In this document: positions 48,216 through 59,079 of the stretch, piece after piece
How positions within the stretch are numbered: the stretch's first letter is position 1
Layout of the letters: the number at the start of each line of letters is the position of its first letter
Source: Orthonyx spaldingii
Lineage: Eukaryota; Chordata; Aves; Passeriformes; Orthonychidae
DNA length: 64,000 nt
Direction of reading: 5' to 3'
Assembly: GCA_013397795.1 (NCBI GenBank)
Contig: VZTJ01001774.1
Location: forward strand, 532,375-596,374
Notes under the pieces: generated by a model
Database searches by the model: none
Seen by the model: the letters and a program-made list of their open reading frames with translations, nothing else
What the model was told of the DNA's origin: nothing
Translations under genes and position numbers: made by a program

Positions 48216-50228
48216 TGAGCAACCTTGTGAGTACTTGCAGAGAAAGTTACTCTGCTGTTTTGAAAGTTGAAAGTTTGTATTCAGTGATCTATTTTAGTGT
48301 AAACTTTTACTGTCTCACAGAAGTGTTACATTCCATGGAGTGAATGTATATTAAGCACTGGTTTGCTAATTTTTTTACTACGGAGCAGTTTCATTTCAGT
48401 AAGCAAGCAATGCTTTCCACCTGATGTCTAAGAATGTATTTAATGCCTTTGTGATGTAGGTGAGAAGCAAAACTTGTTCGGGACAGGGAAATTGAGACAA
48501 AGAATTGCCTCTCCAAGACTGGGAGCAGTCAGGAGCTTCCAGTGTGTGGCTTGGCCCTGCTGCAGGGAGCTGAGGGGCAGCTGCTGTGTGCTCATGGCTG
48601 GTGTGGCTCCCTCTGTGCCTCCCAGCAGGGTCTGTAAGTGCCTGTGTTTGCAGGGGGAAGGTGCACTCAGGGTCACAGCAATGGGGATGACTTTTTTTTT
48701 TCAGCAGGAATTGGCTGTCAAGACGCAGCTCGATGTTGCTTTTAAGCTTAATTTACAATGGTGTGATGGTCTGTTTTGGGACACAATGAAGTTTTGCTCC
48801 TTCTCTCAAAAGCTGTGGAAAACCAAATAGCATTTAACTGATCTAAAAAAAAAATAAACATAAACAGTACTGCTACATTTTTGTATCCTTAAAGATCTTG
48901 TGGGTAAATAATGATGAGGCCTCTAGTTGAAAATTTTCACATTACCTCCAAATAATAAAGTAATTTATCAAACCAGTCTGCTTTTGTCTTATGATCATGA
49001 GACTCATGAGTTGCTCTTGAGACAGAGTTGCTTGATCCAGGTATTTAAAGCTATTGCCAAACCATATTTCTGTTGCAAAATGAGACAAACTGCAAAGCTA
49101 CACCAAGAGATCCAAGTCACCAGCTCTTGGCATTGTGGAAGAAAAAAAACCTCAGTCCAGTTTGCATTCAAGTGGAACATGGAACATCAACTGAACTGGT
49201 ACCTCAGCACACTGCAGGGAGTGGTGTTTTTAAGCTTTCCTTCTGTGTCATGCTTAAATTTATTTCATTGTGCCAAATCAGCTTTTATCTTCTGTTTATC
49301 TTAAAAGAATTGCAGTACAGTAGTAATATCTGTTAATATTCCAGCAGCTTAGGGAGAGCAAAACACTGCTGGAGGTTTTCTCACCACTGTAAAGATTCTG
49401 AGTTTAAAACAGTGCGAATTTTGTGTGATGCAGAGGAGTAACTGAAGGTCAAAATGATGGAGATGGATACTCACAGAAAACAATACTGGTTCCCTTGCAG
49501 TGTTTTACCAGATTATACTGCTGAGCACATTTGCTTCACAAAAGACTGGTATTTGTGACTTTAGTCTAAATTTCTAGACCACCTCGTGTGCAGGTTAAAA
49601 GCTTTCATGAAGTGAAAGGTGAAGGTGTTCCCATGAACTGAGAGCAGCAGCACTACCCACTTCAATTTCACAGAAGACTATTGCAGTCTTCCTTCAAACA
49701 TTTCGCACTCTGCAAAAAAAATTGTTCAAGTGTTTGAATTTGTCACAGAAATCTAGGTAGGACAACTGTATTGTTACAAGTTCCCATGCTGAGTGTTTCA
49801 TACTTTCTAAGAAGCCAGACTTAGACTTAAAAAGCAGGGGAAGAAGTTCCTCATGGCAGACTGAAGAGTCCATTTTCCAGTGCATTTATGCAAAAAGCAA
49901 ATACACCTTGGGTTGCTTACCTGTAACTCAGGGAACATAGTCAGAAAAATATATCAAAAAATAGATCAGAAAAATAGCAGGAAAAACTGATCAGGGAAAA
50001 GGCTCCTATGTGAGCTTCAGCTGCTTTCATGTTTCTGTGGTTTTAATGCATCTTTGTTAAACTAAACCAGGTAAATGTTATCCTTACACTTACTAGTGTC
50101 AGCTGGCACTCAGTGGCTGCCCTTCACTGTTCCTCATGTGTCTCACTCCTGTAACAGCTGGCCAACACAACATTTGTAGCTGGAAACATGAGAAATTAGA
50201 TGATTTGAGTTAGGCATTAAAGCTGCTT
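48216..50228. other. intergenic between convergent ACTL6A and MRPL47
   Basis: About 2 kb between the two candidate polyadenylation signals. The open frames (up to 125 codons, 48927-49304) have no recognisable family. No repeat or RNA gene seen. Confidence 0.5.
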
Positions 50229-50234
50229 TTTAAT
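50229..50234 (-). other. MRPL47: candidate MRPL47 polyadenylation signal ATTAAA
   Basis: TTTAAT on the + strand reads ATTAAA on the - strand, about 175 nt past the MRPL47 stop. It is the nearest acceptable hexamer; the nearest canonical AATAAA I noticed is about 1.15 kb from the stop, near 49258. Confidence 0.35.
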
Positions 50235-50275
50235 TCCAGATCACAAGTTTAATTCTAGTCAAATGTGGTATTAAA

Positions 50276-50305
50276 AACAACAACAACAACAACAACAACA
50301 ACAAA
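50276..50305. repeat. (AAC)10 microsatellite in the MRPL47 3' UTR
   Basis: About ten AAC triplets on the + strand. In the MRPL47 transcript this reads (GUU)10, roughly 105 nt after the stop codon, if the 3' UTR extends to the ATTAAA at 50229. Confidence 0.9.
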
Positions 50306-50408
50306 GATGGAGACTCTCTGGAATGCTCAGTGGAGTTGTTTGTGGTTCCAGAACATGATTCATGTTCCACAGACACTTGACCAATTGCTTGCAGTGCTCT
50401 TCCAGCAT

Positions 50409-53400
50409 TTACTGGCTCTGGGATTTCACAGCAAGGTTAGGGAACTTCCTCTCCAAGACCTTCCGCCTTGTCCTCTCCAGGTTTTGCTGCCTTGCCCTTT
50501 TCCGTAAGGTTTTTTCCAGCCTGAGTCTGAAACAGCAGTTGAGGTGGTTAATTTCAGCCAGCTTGGGACTCCCTTAATGAACCCCCCCCCCCCCCGCCCT
50601 TGTCAGACAGAGGCTCTCAGTGATTAACAACTTCACTGTTAATTTGCTTTTGATAAGTAGAAAAGCCTGCAAAGTAATATTTTTTCTCTGCTTCTGAATT
50701 CTACAGAAATTCAGCCTCTGGGAGGATTTTTGGGAGTCTCTTTTTGAAGTTACTTTCACAGTGCAGCTGCATAACGACGTCTCTTAGTAACAAAGGTGGG
50801 AACAGAAAAAAGAAGCAGAGCAAGCTGTAATTTTAAAAAGCCTAATTTTCAGTCTAGCAGCTGAAAACCGAAGAATTACTACTATTTTTTCCTTGTGAAG
50901 TGGAATAAGGACAGGAACAGATCAGAAGATAACTTTCAATGTCAAAAAAATCTTTTTACCTGATGAAGTGATTCACATGAGGTAAGTAATAGAATTTCTT
51001 CTTTTTGTGTTTTTTGTTCAAGTGCCATGGTATTGGCCATTCCTTGTAACTGTACCTGTTGGAGACAGAAAAAAGTGATTACAGAATGTATACACTGTCT
51101 TCATTCTGGGATTTTACCAGTTTCTCTTGGTTTCAGTAGCGACAAAGTGGTCTGGGAGATGGCAGAATTTGTACTTGGGTATTTATTTCCAGCTGTTGCT
51201 GGCTTGGTTTGTAACTGCATCTCCTGTGTTCTGTACAGTGTGTGCATCCTTCCTTGACTAGATAAGGATGGTCTGGGAGGGAGACACACCACAAGAAAAA
51301 GTCCCACATTAAAAAGAAAAGGCTTCCCCTACCAGAAGGTGCGTCCCAGGAAGTCGTGTCTCCACTCGCCAGGGACTGGCTTCTCATGGCCCGTTTGTAA
51401 AAGCCTCAAAGCAATTTCTCTTTCTCTGACAACCAAATCTATATTTTTCATAGACGTTTCTACCTGGAAATGGTAAATAGTTTCAGGATGCACCAACAGA
51501 AAAAACAATGCTGACAATTGTAAAAAATCTCAAAGACTTAAGATATAATTTAAAGGGAAAACAAAGGTAAAACATGCTGGAGTTTGATCACGAGTTCTCT
51601 CTCAGCAGGCCCTGTGTACAAGAACAGTAAGGAATGGGTGCTTCAGAAACCTAAGTGAGAGCAGGCCAGATATGAAATAACTGCCAGTCTGGTATTGGAT
51701 TAAAGACCAGCTGGGTAATGCACCAAGCCAGATCCGATGCAGAAGTAGAGGAAGCTCTGGGGCAGGGGTCAGAAGGAAGCAAGAGAAGCAAAGATTTGCT
51801 TTATGTATTTCTGTCAGATGGTTTGTGGTGGCTGTTGGGTATTTCTTCACTGGAGTCTGGCCACAGCCCCAGTAATGCCCACTGGACAAATGAGAAAGCT
51901 GCCTTGACCAAACTATGACTTGAGCAGTTAGTGTATACACGAAGATCAGGGAAAGAGTTTTTAAAAAATGGTCTTTAACAAGTTTACAAACACTTGATCT
52001 TTCAGCAATTGACTTAAGAGTTACATTTTTTATGCAGTATGAACAAGTTACCTTTTCCAATCGTTCTGGACTTGGCATAGGCTTGCGCTGTCGTTTGGAT
52101 TCTTGCTCTAAAGTTAAGAGCATGTTCTTTTCTTTCAGCAGGACATACCTAGAGCAGAAAGCACAGTAATTCAAAAATAACTTCTGGATTACGTTATTCA
52201 CTGTAATTATTATTATCTGTATTATTATTATTATTATCTGTAATCCCAAATCCTGTACCTGCTGGCTTCACATAAAGAAACAAAAGAGGAGAAAGAGGGA
52301 GACAGGTTTACTTAGTCTGGAATAAAGAAGACTTGGAGGGAAGAGTTTAATACTAAGTTGTCTTCCACTACCTGGACAGAGCCAGATTCTTCTTACATGT
52401 ACACAGGAAAAAGACCAGACAAAGCAAGGAAAATTCACAGTAATGATTAAGTTTAGCTCTGGCACAGGTTGCCCCGAGTGGCAATGCAACCTCCAGCTCC
52501 AGAAACTTCCAAGATCAGAATAAACACAAGCCTGAGCACTCTGATTTAATGAAGTGCCCAGCAGGCACTGACAACCAAGCCTGTCCCATTCCAACAACCC
52601 CTAGAGAGTTTGCACCAAACCTGGACCCTCTGAACCAGACACAACTGTCCCACAGCCACCTGCAGTGCAGCTTCTGTGTTCTGAGCAGGGCCACAACTGG
52701 GGCTGTTCCAAGCCCAAAGCTGGCTACAGCCTGCAGAGCTCTCTAGCAGACTAAAGTTCCTGGATCACATGTCCACCAGCCACACTTTATTAAAAAGTGC
52801 AGAGCTGCTCTGAAAGAAGAGAAACTTCTTCACTAAAACCTACTTACCAAAGCTTGTGCAAGTCTTCACTACTCTTGCCCCTTAGCTGCTTTATATTCCA
52901 CGAATCCCCTGTAAAAAAATATAAACTCAGCATTTATTTAATAGAACAAAGTTCTCTTATTCTGAAAAAAAAAAAGTGCTTCTATTAGGCTCAGCTGACT
53001 CAAAAGAACAAGGATCACTAAAAAAAGAATCCTATTGCTTGGACAGCCATCCTTGAGGACAGTCAGCTTTGCTTTTAATATACAATACAAAAAGGCAATT
53101 ACACATAGTGTTTGTAAAAGGCTGGGAAAAAGGAAAGCTGTAAGATCCATCTTTACACTTAACTGTTTTTCTTCCATAGTACCTATATTTCATCTTCTGT
53201 GATACACTCTCACTTCAGAGCAAGGCAGAGGATTTACAGTAAAACACTTTGCTGCACAATTGCTATTTGCTTTTGTAAACACTGAAGAGACACAGCAAAA
53301 ATTAACAGGCATAAAGATACACAAGTGGATGTATGTACATACACATAGAAAAATAATTTTATGGAACTATGAATACTCTCTGTGATGCAAAAAAACCCAG

Positions 53401-53596
53401 GTCAGATTTCAGCTCAAAGATCACTATCAGAAATGCTAAATATAACTCACCAGACTTTACACTTTTTTCCCCCCAGTTTGCAGGATCATCAAAAAACTCC
53501 TCCAGACCTCTCCGAGATACAGTCGTGTGCAGGAACTTCACCTGATGGAGAGGCTCAACTTTTGGTAGGTTCTTGTGGTACAGATTCAGCACCATC
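50409..53596 (-). CDS. MRPL47: MRPL47 (uL29m), mitochondrial large-ribosomal-subunit protein, exons 2-7
   Basis: uL29 homologue of the mitochondrial 39S subunit, located near the polypeptide exit tunnel (family knowledge). Exons on the - strand: 53451-53596, 52848-52908, 52052-52148, 51333-51463, 50960-51055, 50526-50409 (TAA at 50411-50409). All junctions are GT-AG with matching phases. They encode 215 residues from the ATG at 53595. Diagnostic stretches are FLHTTVSRRGLEEFFDD, SSEDLHKLWYVLLKEKNML (uL29 core), LTLEQESKRQRKPMPSPER, VREREIALRLLQTG, PIPWHLNK and the end NLERTRRKVLERKFPNLA. The human protein has 250 residues, so about 35 are missing; these belong to exon 1, which supplies the mitochondrial presequence. 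The region from PIPWHLNK to HVNHFIR is more divergent from human than the rest. The gene is convergent with ACTL6A and head-to-head with NDUFB5. Confidence 0.95.
50582..50595. repeat. C14 homopolymer in the last MRPL47 intron
   Basis: Fourteen consecutive C on the + strand (a G-run in the pre-mRNA), about 55 nt upstream of the last MRPL47 splice acceptor. Length is likely to be error-prone in sequencing. Confidence 0.9.
52205..52237. repeat. (ATT)n microsatellite in an MRPL47 intron
   Basis: Interrupted ATT triplets (ATTATTATTATCTG, then ATTATTATTATTATTATC) just upstream, in transcript direction, of the exon at 52052-52148. Confidence 0.9.
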
Positions 53597-53864
53597 CTGC
53601 ATAAAAGTCGGAAGGAAAACTATGTATGATAAGAAAAATAATATTCCACTAAATGAGAATGTTTTCATTCACAAAGGCACAGGTCCTATAGACAGACCAC
53701 AGCCTGGGGGGAAGAAGCAGGGGTTTGGTCAGTCACAAAAATGTCATCTCGGTGTTTTCTCCTCCCTCTCTAATTATCAGTTTTCTACTCTCAGAGATCA
53801 ATAACAATTAAAAATTAAGAAATACATTTGAGCTAAGTTGTACAAGAGCGCATCAGAAAAATCA

Positions 53865-54020
53865 CAAAACTTTTAGAATTGGAAAGGACCTCTGGAGATC
53901 ATCCAGTCCAGCACCCCTGCCAAAGCAGGGTCCCCTGGAGAGGTGACACAGGAATGAACCCCGGTGGGTTTGGGATGTCCCCGGAGAGGGAGAACCCACG
54001 CCCTCCCTCGTGGCCTCAGT
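53865..54020 (-). mobile_element. CR1-like LINE 3' fragment in MRPL47 intron 1
   Basis: Antisense repeat with the words GAATTGGAAAGGACCTCTGG, GATCATCCAGTCCAGCACCC, CCTGCCAAAGCAGGGTCCCC and GAGGTGACACAGGAATG, typical of an avian CR1 3' end. The right boundary is approximate. On the MRPL47 strand it lies in sense orientation in the first intron. Confidence 0.8.
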
Positions 54021-54280
54021 GGCAAAAGCTGTGGACACGCAGGAGAGCACCAAACCCACCCGCGCTGGAAGCACCAGCACGGCTGCAGCACTCTGCAGGC
54101 ACAGGGAACGGCTTCGTGCTGCCCTTACACGGTGCCTTCGGCCCTCAGGCTGGCGGAGCCGGGACACACGGACACCGGGACACACGGACACCCGCCTCCC
54201 GCCAAGGGCTCTCCTTCCTCCCGGGAACCGCGCCCGCCCCCCCCCGTGCCTGAGCCCGAGTGCCCCGGCGCGGTGCGTAC

Positions 54281-54470
54281 CCGGGGAGTCCCGGCCGGGC
54301 CCGGGGCAGCCGGAGCGCGNGAAGGACCTGCCCTTCTCCAAGATGGCGCCCGCGCGGCTTCACTCCGTGCCCTCCCACCGCACCGGGGGCACAGGGAAGG
54401 CTCTGCCCGTTCCCAAGATGGCGGCCGCCGGCTTCCCCCCGCGGCGGGAAGCGGCGCCGCCGGCCCCGCC
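54281..54470 (-). CDS. MRPL47: tentative MRPL47 exon 1 (start codon not visible)
   Basis: A - strand donor CCCCGG|GTACGCACC ends at 54281 and has the phase (two bases left over) needed to join exon 2. In that frame the bases before it encode ALRLPRARPGLPG, Arg/Leu/Pro-rich as expected of a mitochondrial presequence, and the frame stays open back to the N run. About 35 residues are expected, which would put the start near 54385, but no ATG exists on this strand between 54281 and 54470. The start is either in the gap (54471-54704), hidden by the ambiguous base at 54320 or a local assembly error, or this is not the true exon. Only the splice phase and the position support it. Confidence 0.4.
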
Positions 54471-54704
54471 NNNNNNNNNNNNNNNNNNNNNNNNNNNNNN
54501 NNNNNNNNNNNNNNNNNNNNNNNNNNNNNNNNNNNNNNNNNNNNNNNNNNNNNNNNNNNNNNNNNNNNNNNNNNNNNNNNNNNNNNNNNNNNNNNNNNNN
54601 NNNNNNNNNNNNNNNNNNNNNNNNNNNNNNNNNNNNNNNNNNNNNNNNNNNNNNNNNNNNNNNNNNNNNNNNNNNNNNNNNNNNNNNNNNNNNNNNNNNN
54701 NNNN
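54471..54704. other. assembly gap, 234 N
   Basis: Undetermined bases in the middle of the bidirectional CpG island. Both transcription starts may be hidden here. A separate single N is at 54320. Confidence 1.
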
Positions 54705-54758
54705 CCCCCCGGGGCGGGGAGGCGGCGCCCCCGGCCCCGCCCCGTGCCAGTCCCAGCC

Positions 54759-57700
54759 ATGGCGGCCATGAGCCGGGTGCTGAGGGCGGCCGCGGCCTGG
54801 GCGGCGCGGCGGGCGGGCACCTCCGGCACCACCGCGATCACCGGGACCACCAGCATCACCGGGATCGCCCCCCACCTCCCCAGCACCCTCGGTACGGCTT
54901 GGCGGGGGAGCGGGGGTGGCGGGGGACAGGTGACCTTGCGGAGCGGGGCAGAGGTGCCCTCCCGGAGGCCGCGGGAGGGCCGGGGGCTGAGCAGGTGCAG
55001 TGTTGTGTCCCCGTCCCTGTGAAAACCGCCGGGTTTGGGTAAAACATGCGTGGAAACGGGCGGGAGGCCGACCTTCCTGCCATACTAGTTGTCAGTTTAC
55101 TTGGCCCTGTGTGGTGACATTCACTGATTCACGTGTTGGTGCTCACAGGTAGACATAGATCTATGTCTAAAATTAGAAGGAAAAAAGGTTCATGCTAGCA
55201 AAATATGAAATTACTGCAGATGAACTGCAGAAAACCAGCTCGTAATGGCTCAGCCGCTGCTGTACACTCCTTGTCTTTTTTCTTTCCCCATGTACGTTTG
55301 ACCTTGTCAAAGCATAAGCACCAATGGGGTTCAAAACCATAATCCTTTGATTCAATTTTCAGTTCCTGTCCGACACAGCGGCGACCATGGGAAGAGAATG
55401 TTTATCATCAAGTCAACAAGTTTTTATGATTCTCGATTTCTGAGCTTGTTGGTGAGTCAAAAATCAAGTGCATTGCATTCAGTATAATGCATCACTTGCA
55501 AACGGTGTAAGAGTGTCTAAAATACAATTTGCTCTATTGTTTATGTGACAGCATCTTAGATGTGGTTGGCACTATTCGCATAAAAAAGAATTTCAGGTCC
55601 TTTTTAAGAATTTTTTGGTCACATGCTATAAAATCAGGGTCAGATGAAGCTAAAAGACTGGCTAGATAGCAAAGGTTGTGATAGGTCCTTAAATTACTGC
55701 TGTAGTAGCTTTCTTAAATTACATGTCTGTGTTCATCTATGCATGACCCACAGATGCTGTCTCCTCCATCCTCCTTTTTGAAACACATCAGTTCCTCTTC
55801 TGCAGGGCTTACCTTCAGTTACCTACAACCACTAACACTAGAGGTGAGAGTTGGGAAGCCTGACCTGAGTCTGACCCCTCCAAAGCCAGGTTTGGGATAA
55901 ATCCTATTATAAGGGGTAACAGCCAATTTGACACAACTCCCTTCATGTGAGCAGGACTCCTTTATCTGCCTTCCACAGCTACCAGAGCCCACAGTGGTTG
56001 CACTGGTGTTGGATTATTGCTTTGCTGTCAGTCTCTCATTCCAGCTGAGAGCTGGAGCCAGTCATGCTGAGATGCTGAGACAGATTTCAGGGAGGTTTTG
56101 CTGTTTGCTGCTGCACAGACCTTGCTGGGAGATGGGAATCTGACCTGGACAGGCTCATGGACTGACACAGCGTCACTTTTGTGTGTTCTGGTTCATTAAT
56201 TAACTCATTGCAATCAGCAGTGTTTACATACAACATCCCTTTCCAAACTAGGAATGCAAATCCAAGAGTTGTTGGCTGTTCCACCATTTTCAGACAGACC
56301 TCATGTAAATTTGTCAGGGTTCTGAGATTCCCACCCTGTTTGTTTTTATTCCATCTACAGAGATTCTACATATTCCTGACGGGAATACCAGTGGCCTTGG
56401 TCTTAACATACATCAACATCTTCATTGGTGAGTGCTCTGTCAGGGCTAAGCAAACTACAATCAAAGTTATTAAATGGGAATTAAGCATGCTGGACAGAAA
56501 AAAAAAGAGTCTTTTAAGGCTGTCTCTTTAGAAGACCATGGAATAGGCCTAATAAATACAGTGATATTGTATAAGTACATAGAAAATATTCCCACTATAT
56601 TTGCTTTAGTTGTTGCTTTTTTTAAAAAAAGTTTCTCACATTTTAAAAAAAATACATTCCATCTTTTGGCAGTCTTCCAAACATCAGTGAAGTTCAATAA
56701 CTTGCTGTAACAAGACTGCAACTCTGGCTTTTTATTTAGTAAAAATGTCAAAATTCTGCTTGGCAGTACATGTGTTAAATCTACTGCTGTATTGATATGT
56801 AATTAATTCAACAGAGAAATTAGGAAAAATCCGTGCTTTCAGCTCCCATGCTTTAAAGGGCATTTCTGTGGACTTGATCCAAGTTGTTTCTTCTGTATAG
56901 TTGCTAATTGCACCCTTTTGGTGTGCCACTGAAAATCTGTGAGTAGATACTTGCAGTGTGATGTGTCTGCAAAAATTGCGAGTTCGATTGTTCTCAGAGA
57001 ACTCACACTGAGAGATTAAGCACTGTCCATGTAAAATAAAGATATTTTCCTAATATGAATGACAGAATATAAAGTAACTTTGGAAAATAATCATGGAGTT
57101 AAATATTCCTTCCCTCCTTTCATTGTCAGGTGAAGCTGAACTTGCAGAGATTCCTGAAGGATATGTTCCAGAGCACTGGGAATACTACAAGGTGAGTGTA
57201 ACATGTAAAAGGGTGGGCATGCTATGGACAGCCTTTCTCTTGGTGATACTTCTGGGAGTACAACGTATGGAGTATGATGATGGCTATCAGTGTGGTAAAA
57301 CCCAAATAGTGCAGTTCTGATTCTTGGTTAACTTTTTTGCAGATTTATGGAACATGCATAAGGCTGTAGGAAATCTGTTTATTGACACGAGCAGATGCAA
57401 ATGCTCTGTATGCAGTAAACTGCTGAAGCTGTGTGCCAAGAATTCTTCTGTAATATTCCTAAATAATAAGAACAGTCCTCTGCATTCATAGCATGCAGAT
57501 TTTGTCTTTATTTCTTTTACACAATGTATTAGGAAACTGGAGTTTAAAGTGACATTTCTGTGTTGTTTGCCGGTGTTGTTTTAAAGTCCAGTATCACACA
57601 TGCTTTCGTATCTAGAATTGAAGATTTTTGTAGTCACAAACTCAGGGTTGTACGTTTTTAATTTAATTGTATTTTCTTAAAAGTAGTCCCTGGCTTCTTG

Positions 57701-58958
57701 CTGCAAGCACTCTTTTGTTTCTGATAGGAAGTAATAGACTTCAGCATATCATTGTGACTCTTTCAGCTCATTTAGACTTTTGTTCCTAGTGAAATGTCCT
57801 TTATGTGGAAGCAAAACTTTGAAACATTGCTGATTACAGTAAGGTTTGGAGTCCATTTCTGTGATTACAGTGGCAGTTTAAGGAACTTCAGCAGAAAGAA
57901 AATAAATTACGTCTTCCATTAAATTTTAATTTTGCTACAGAGCAGTCATCTGCAGGTTATCTTGTCTTTAAGAATTGCAAAAGAAATACAACTCTTTAGG
58001 ATTCTGATCTCACAAGTAGTTGTGCACATTTGTAATTTTACTGTTACAGTTTGAATGGCAGCACTCATGGTTTTGATATCTTTTCAGGACTGTGGATAGA
58101 CAAAATGATTCAGTTGTGATGACATTTCTAGTTGGAATTTGCATGAATGATCTCTGCTTCTATGTTTTCCAGCACCCCATAACCCGCTGGATAGCTCGTT
58201 ATTTACTTGACCCCCCTGAGAAGAACTATGAGAAGGACATGGCCCTGCTTGATGTCGAAGTGAGGAAATCTGAGCTGAGGTATGTTCTGTAGTTGGGGCA
58301 GTTAAAATACTGATCCATACTGTAGCTGACTCTTTGATTTTGCCTGACATACTGAGCTGGATGCTGACACAAAGTGCTTCCATGTATCCCCTGAGTGCTG
58401 CCTGCACTGGCTGCTGCCAGAGTGGGACTCACAGTATCTGTTGTCGCTGACCTCTCAGGATTCAGGTTACCAGAACAATCCAAGGGCAGGGGCTCTTCAA
58501 AACAGTTGGTATTTAAAAGGTGTAGCTGTGTCTTCCTGAGTCAGCAAATGGACAGCTCTTCTTGCCCCTGCTAATGCTCACAGCTAGAGAAGAACCTGTG
58601 ATAAAACTCCTGCCAGTATTTTTATTACTCCTTTGTGGAACGACTTGCTGAAAAAAAACCCCAAAATAGAAAGATTTAATAGCTCATTCCTTAGTTGAAC
58701 CCTTCATATTTTGGCACTACTTATGTTTCAGCAGTATTTATAAACCATTGATGCTAAAGTCATTGCTGTTGTCAGTAATTCCCTGATGCTGAACATCAAC
58801 AAACTTCATGTTGAGGTGTCCATTGCCTTTTTTTCAGGGTGCTGGAGTTGGAGGCACGCAGACTGATGAGACACCGGGGAGATGGACCTTGGTACCATTA
58901 TGAAACACCTGACAAAAATCTTGTTGACAATTCTAACAAAGCCACACCTGACAATTGA
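54759..58958 (+). CDS. NDUFB5: NDUFB5, complex I SGDH accessory subunit, complete
   Basis: Accessory subunit of NADH:ubiquinone oxidoreductase in the inner-membrane arm (family knowledge). Exons: 54759-54891, 55363-55451, 56361-56427, 57130-57191, 58173-58279, 58838-58958 (TGA). All are GT-AG and in phase, giving 579 nt and 192 residues, close to the human 189. The start MAAMSRVLRAA follows a good Kozak context (CAGCCATGG), and the Arg/Ala-rich N-terminus fits a mitochondrial presequence. Residues 48-56 are RHSGDHGKR, the conserved SGDH signature. One membrane segment spans about residues 76-97 (FYIFLTGIPVALVLTYINIF). Then come AELAEIPEGYVPEHWEYYK, PITRWIARYLLDPPEKNYE and RGDGPWYHYETPDK, ending KATPDN. 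The presequence has an internal Thr/Ile/Gly repeat (residues 21-36). The gene is intact. Confidence 0.97.
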
Positions 58959-59052
58959 ACAATTTTAGGACAGTGTGCAAGGTCTGAAATGCATACTGAC
59001 AAATTGGGACTGAGCTATGGAACAGACATCCTGCTGTTTGCTGATGGAAATG

Positions 59053-59058
59053 AATAAA
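59053..59058 (+). other. NDUFB5: NDUFB5 polyadenylation signal AATAAA
   Basis: Canonical AATAAA 95 nt after the NDUFB5 stop, giving a short 3' UTR of about 120 nt. Confidence 0.75.
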
Positions 59059-59079
59059 CAATGTTTGTGTTGATTCCAG

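Larger units (their letters stand above)
54090..55060. promoter_or_regulatory. shared CpG island, bidirectional MRPL47/NDUFB5 promoter
   Basis: CpG-dense sequence between two genes that diverge with under 500 bp between the tentative MRPL47 exon 1 donor (54281) and the NDUFB5 ATG (54759). It contains two strong YY1-type motifs, CAAGATGGCGCC (54339-54350) and CAAGATGGCGGCC (54414-54426), an ambiguous base at 54320 and a 234-bp N run. There is no TATA box. The arrangement matches the head-to-head order in other vertebrates (established); co-regulation of the two mitochondrial genes is inference. Confidence 0.75.

Noticed and set aside
53359..53595. ATG at 53595 as the true MRPL47 start
   Set aside because: It lies one base inside a splice acceptor (TTTTATGCAG|G), the protein would lack a presequence of normal length, and human MRPL47 has about 35 more residues. 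It cannot be fully excluded without transcript data.
53964..55042. Long frames spanning the second N run (250-352 codons)
   Set aside because: Artefacts of the gap plus GC-rich sequence; only the NDUFB5 exon 1 frame in this interval is real.
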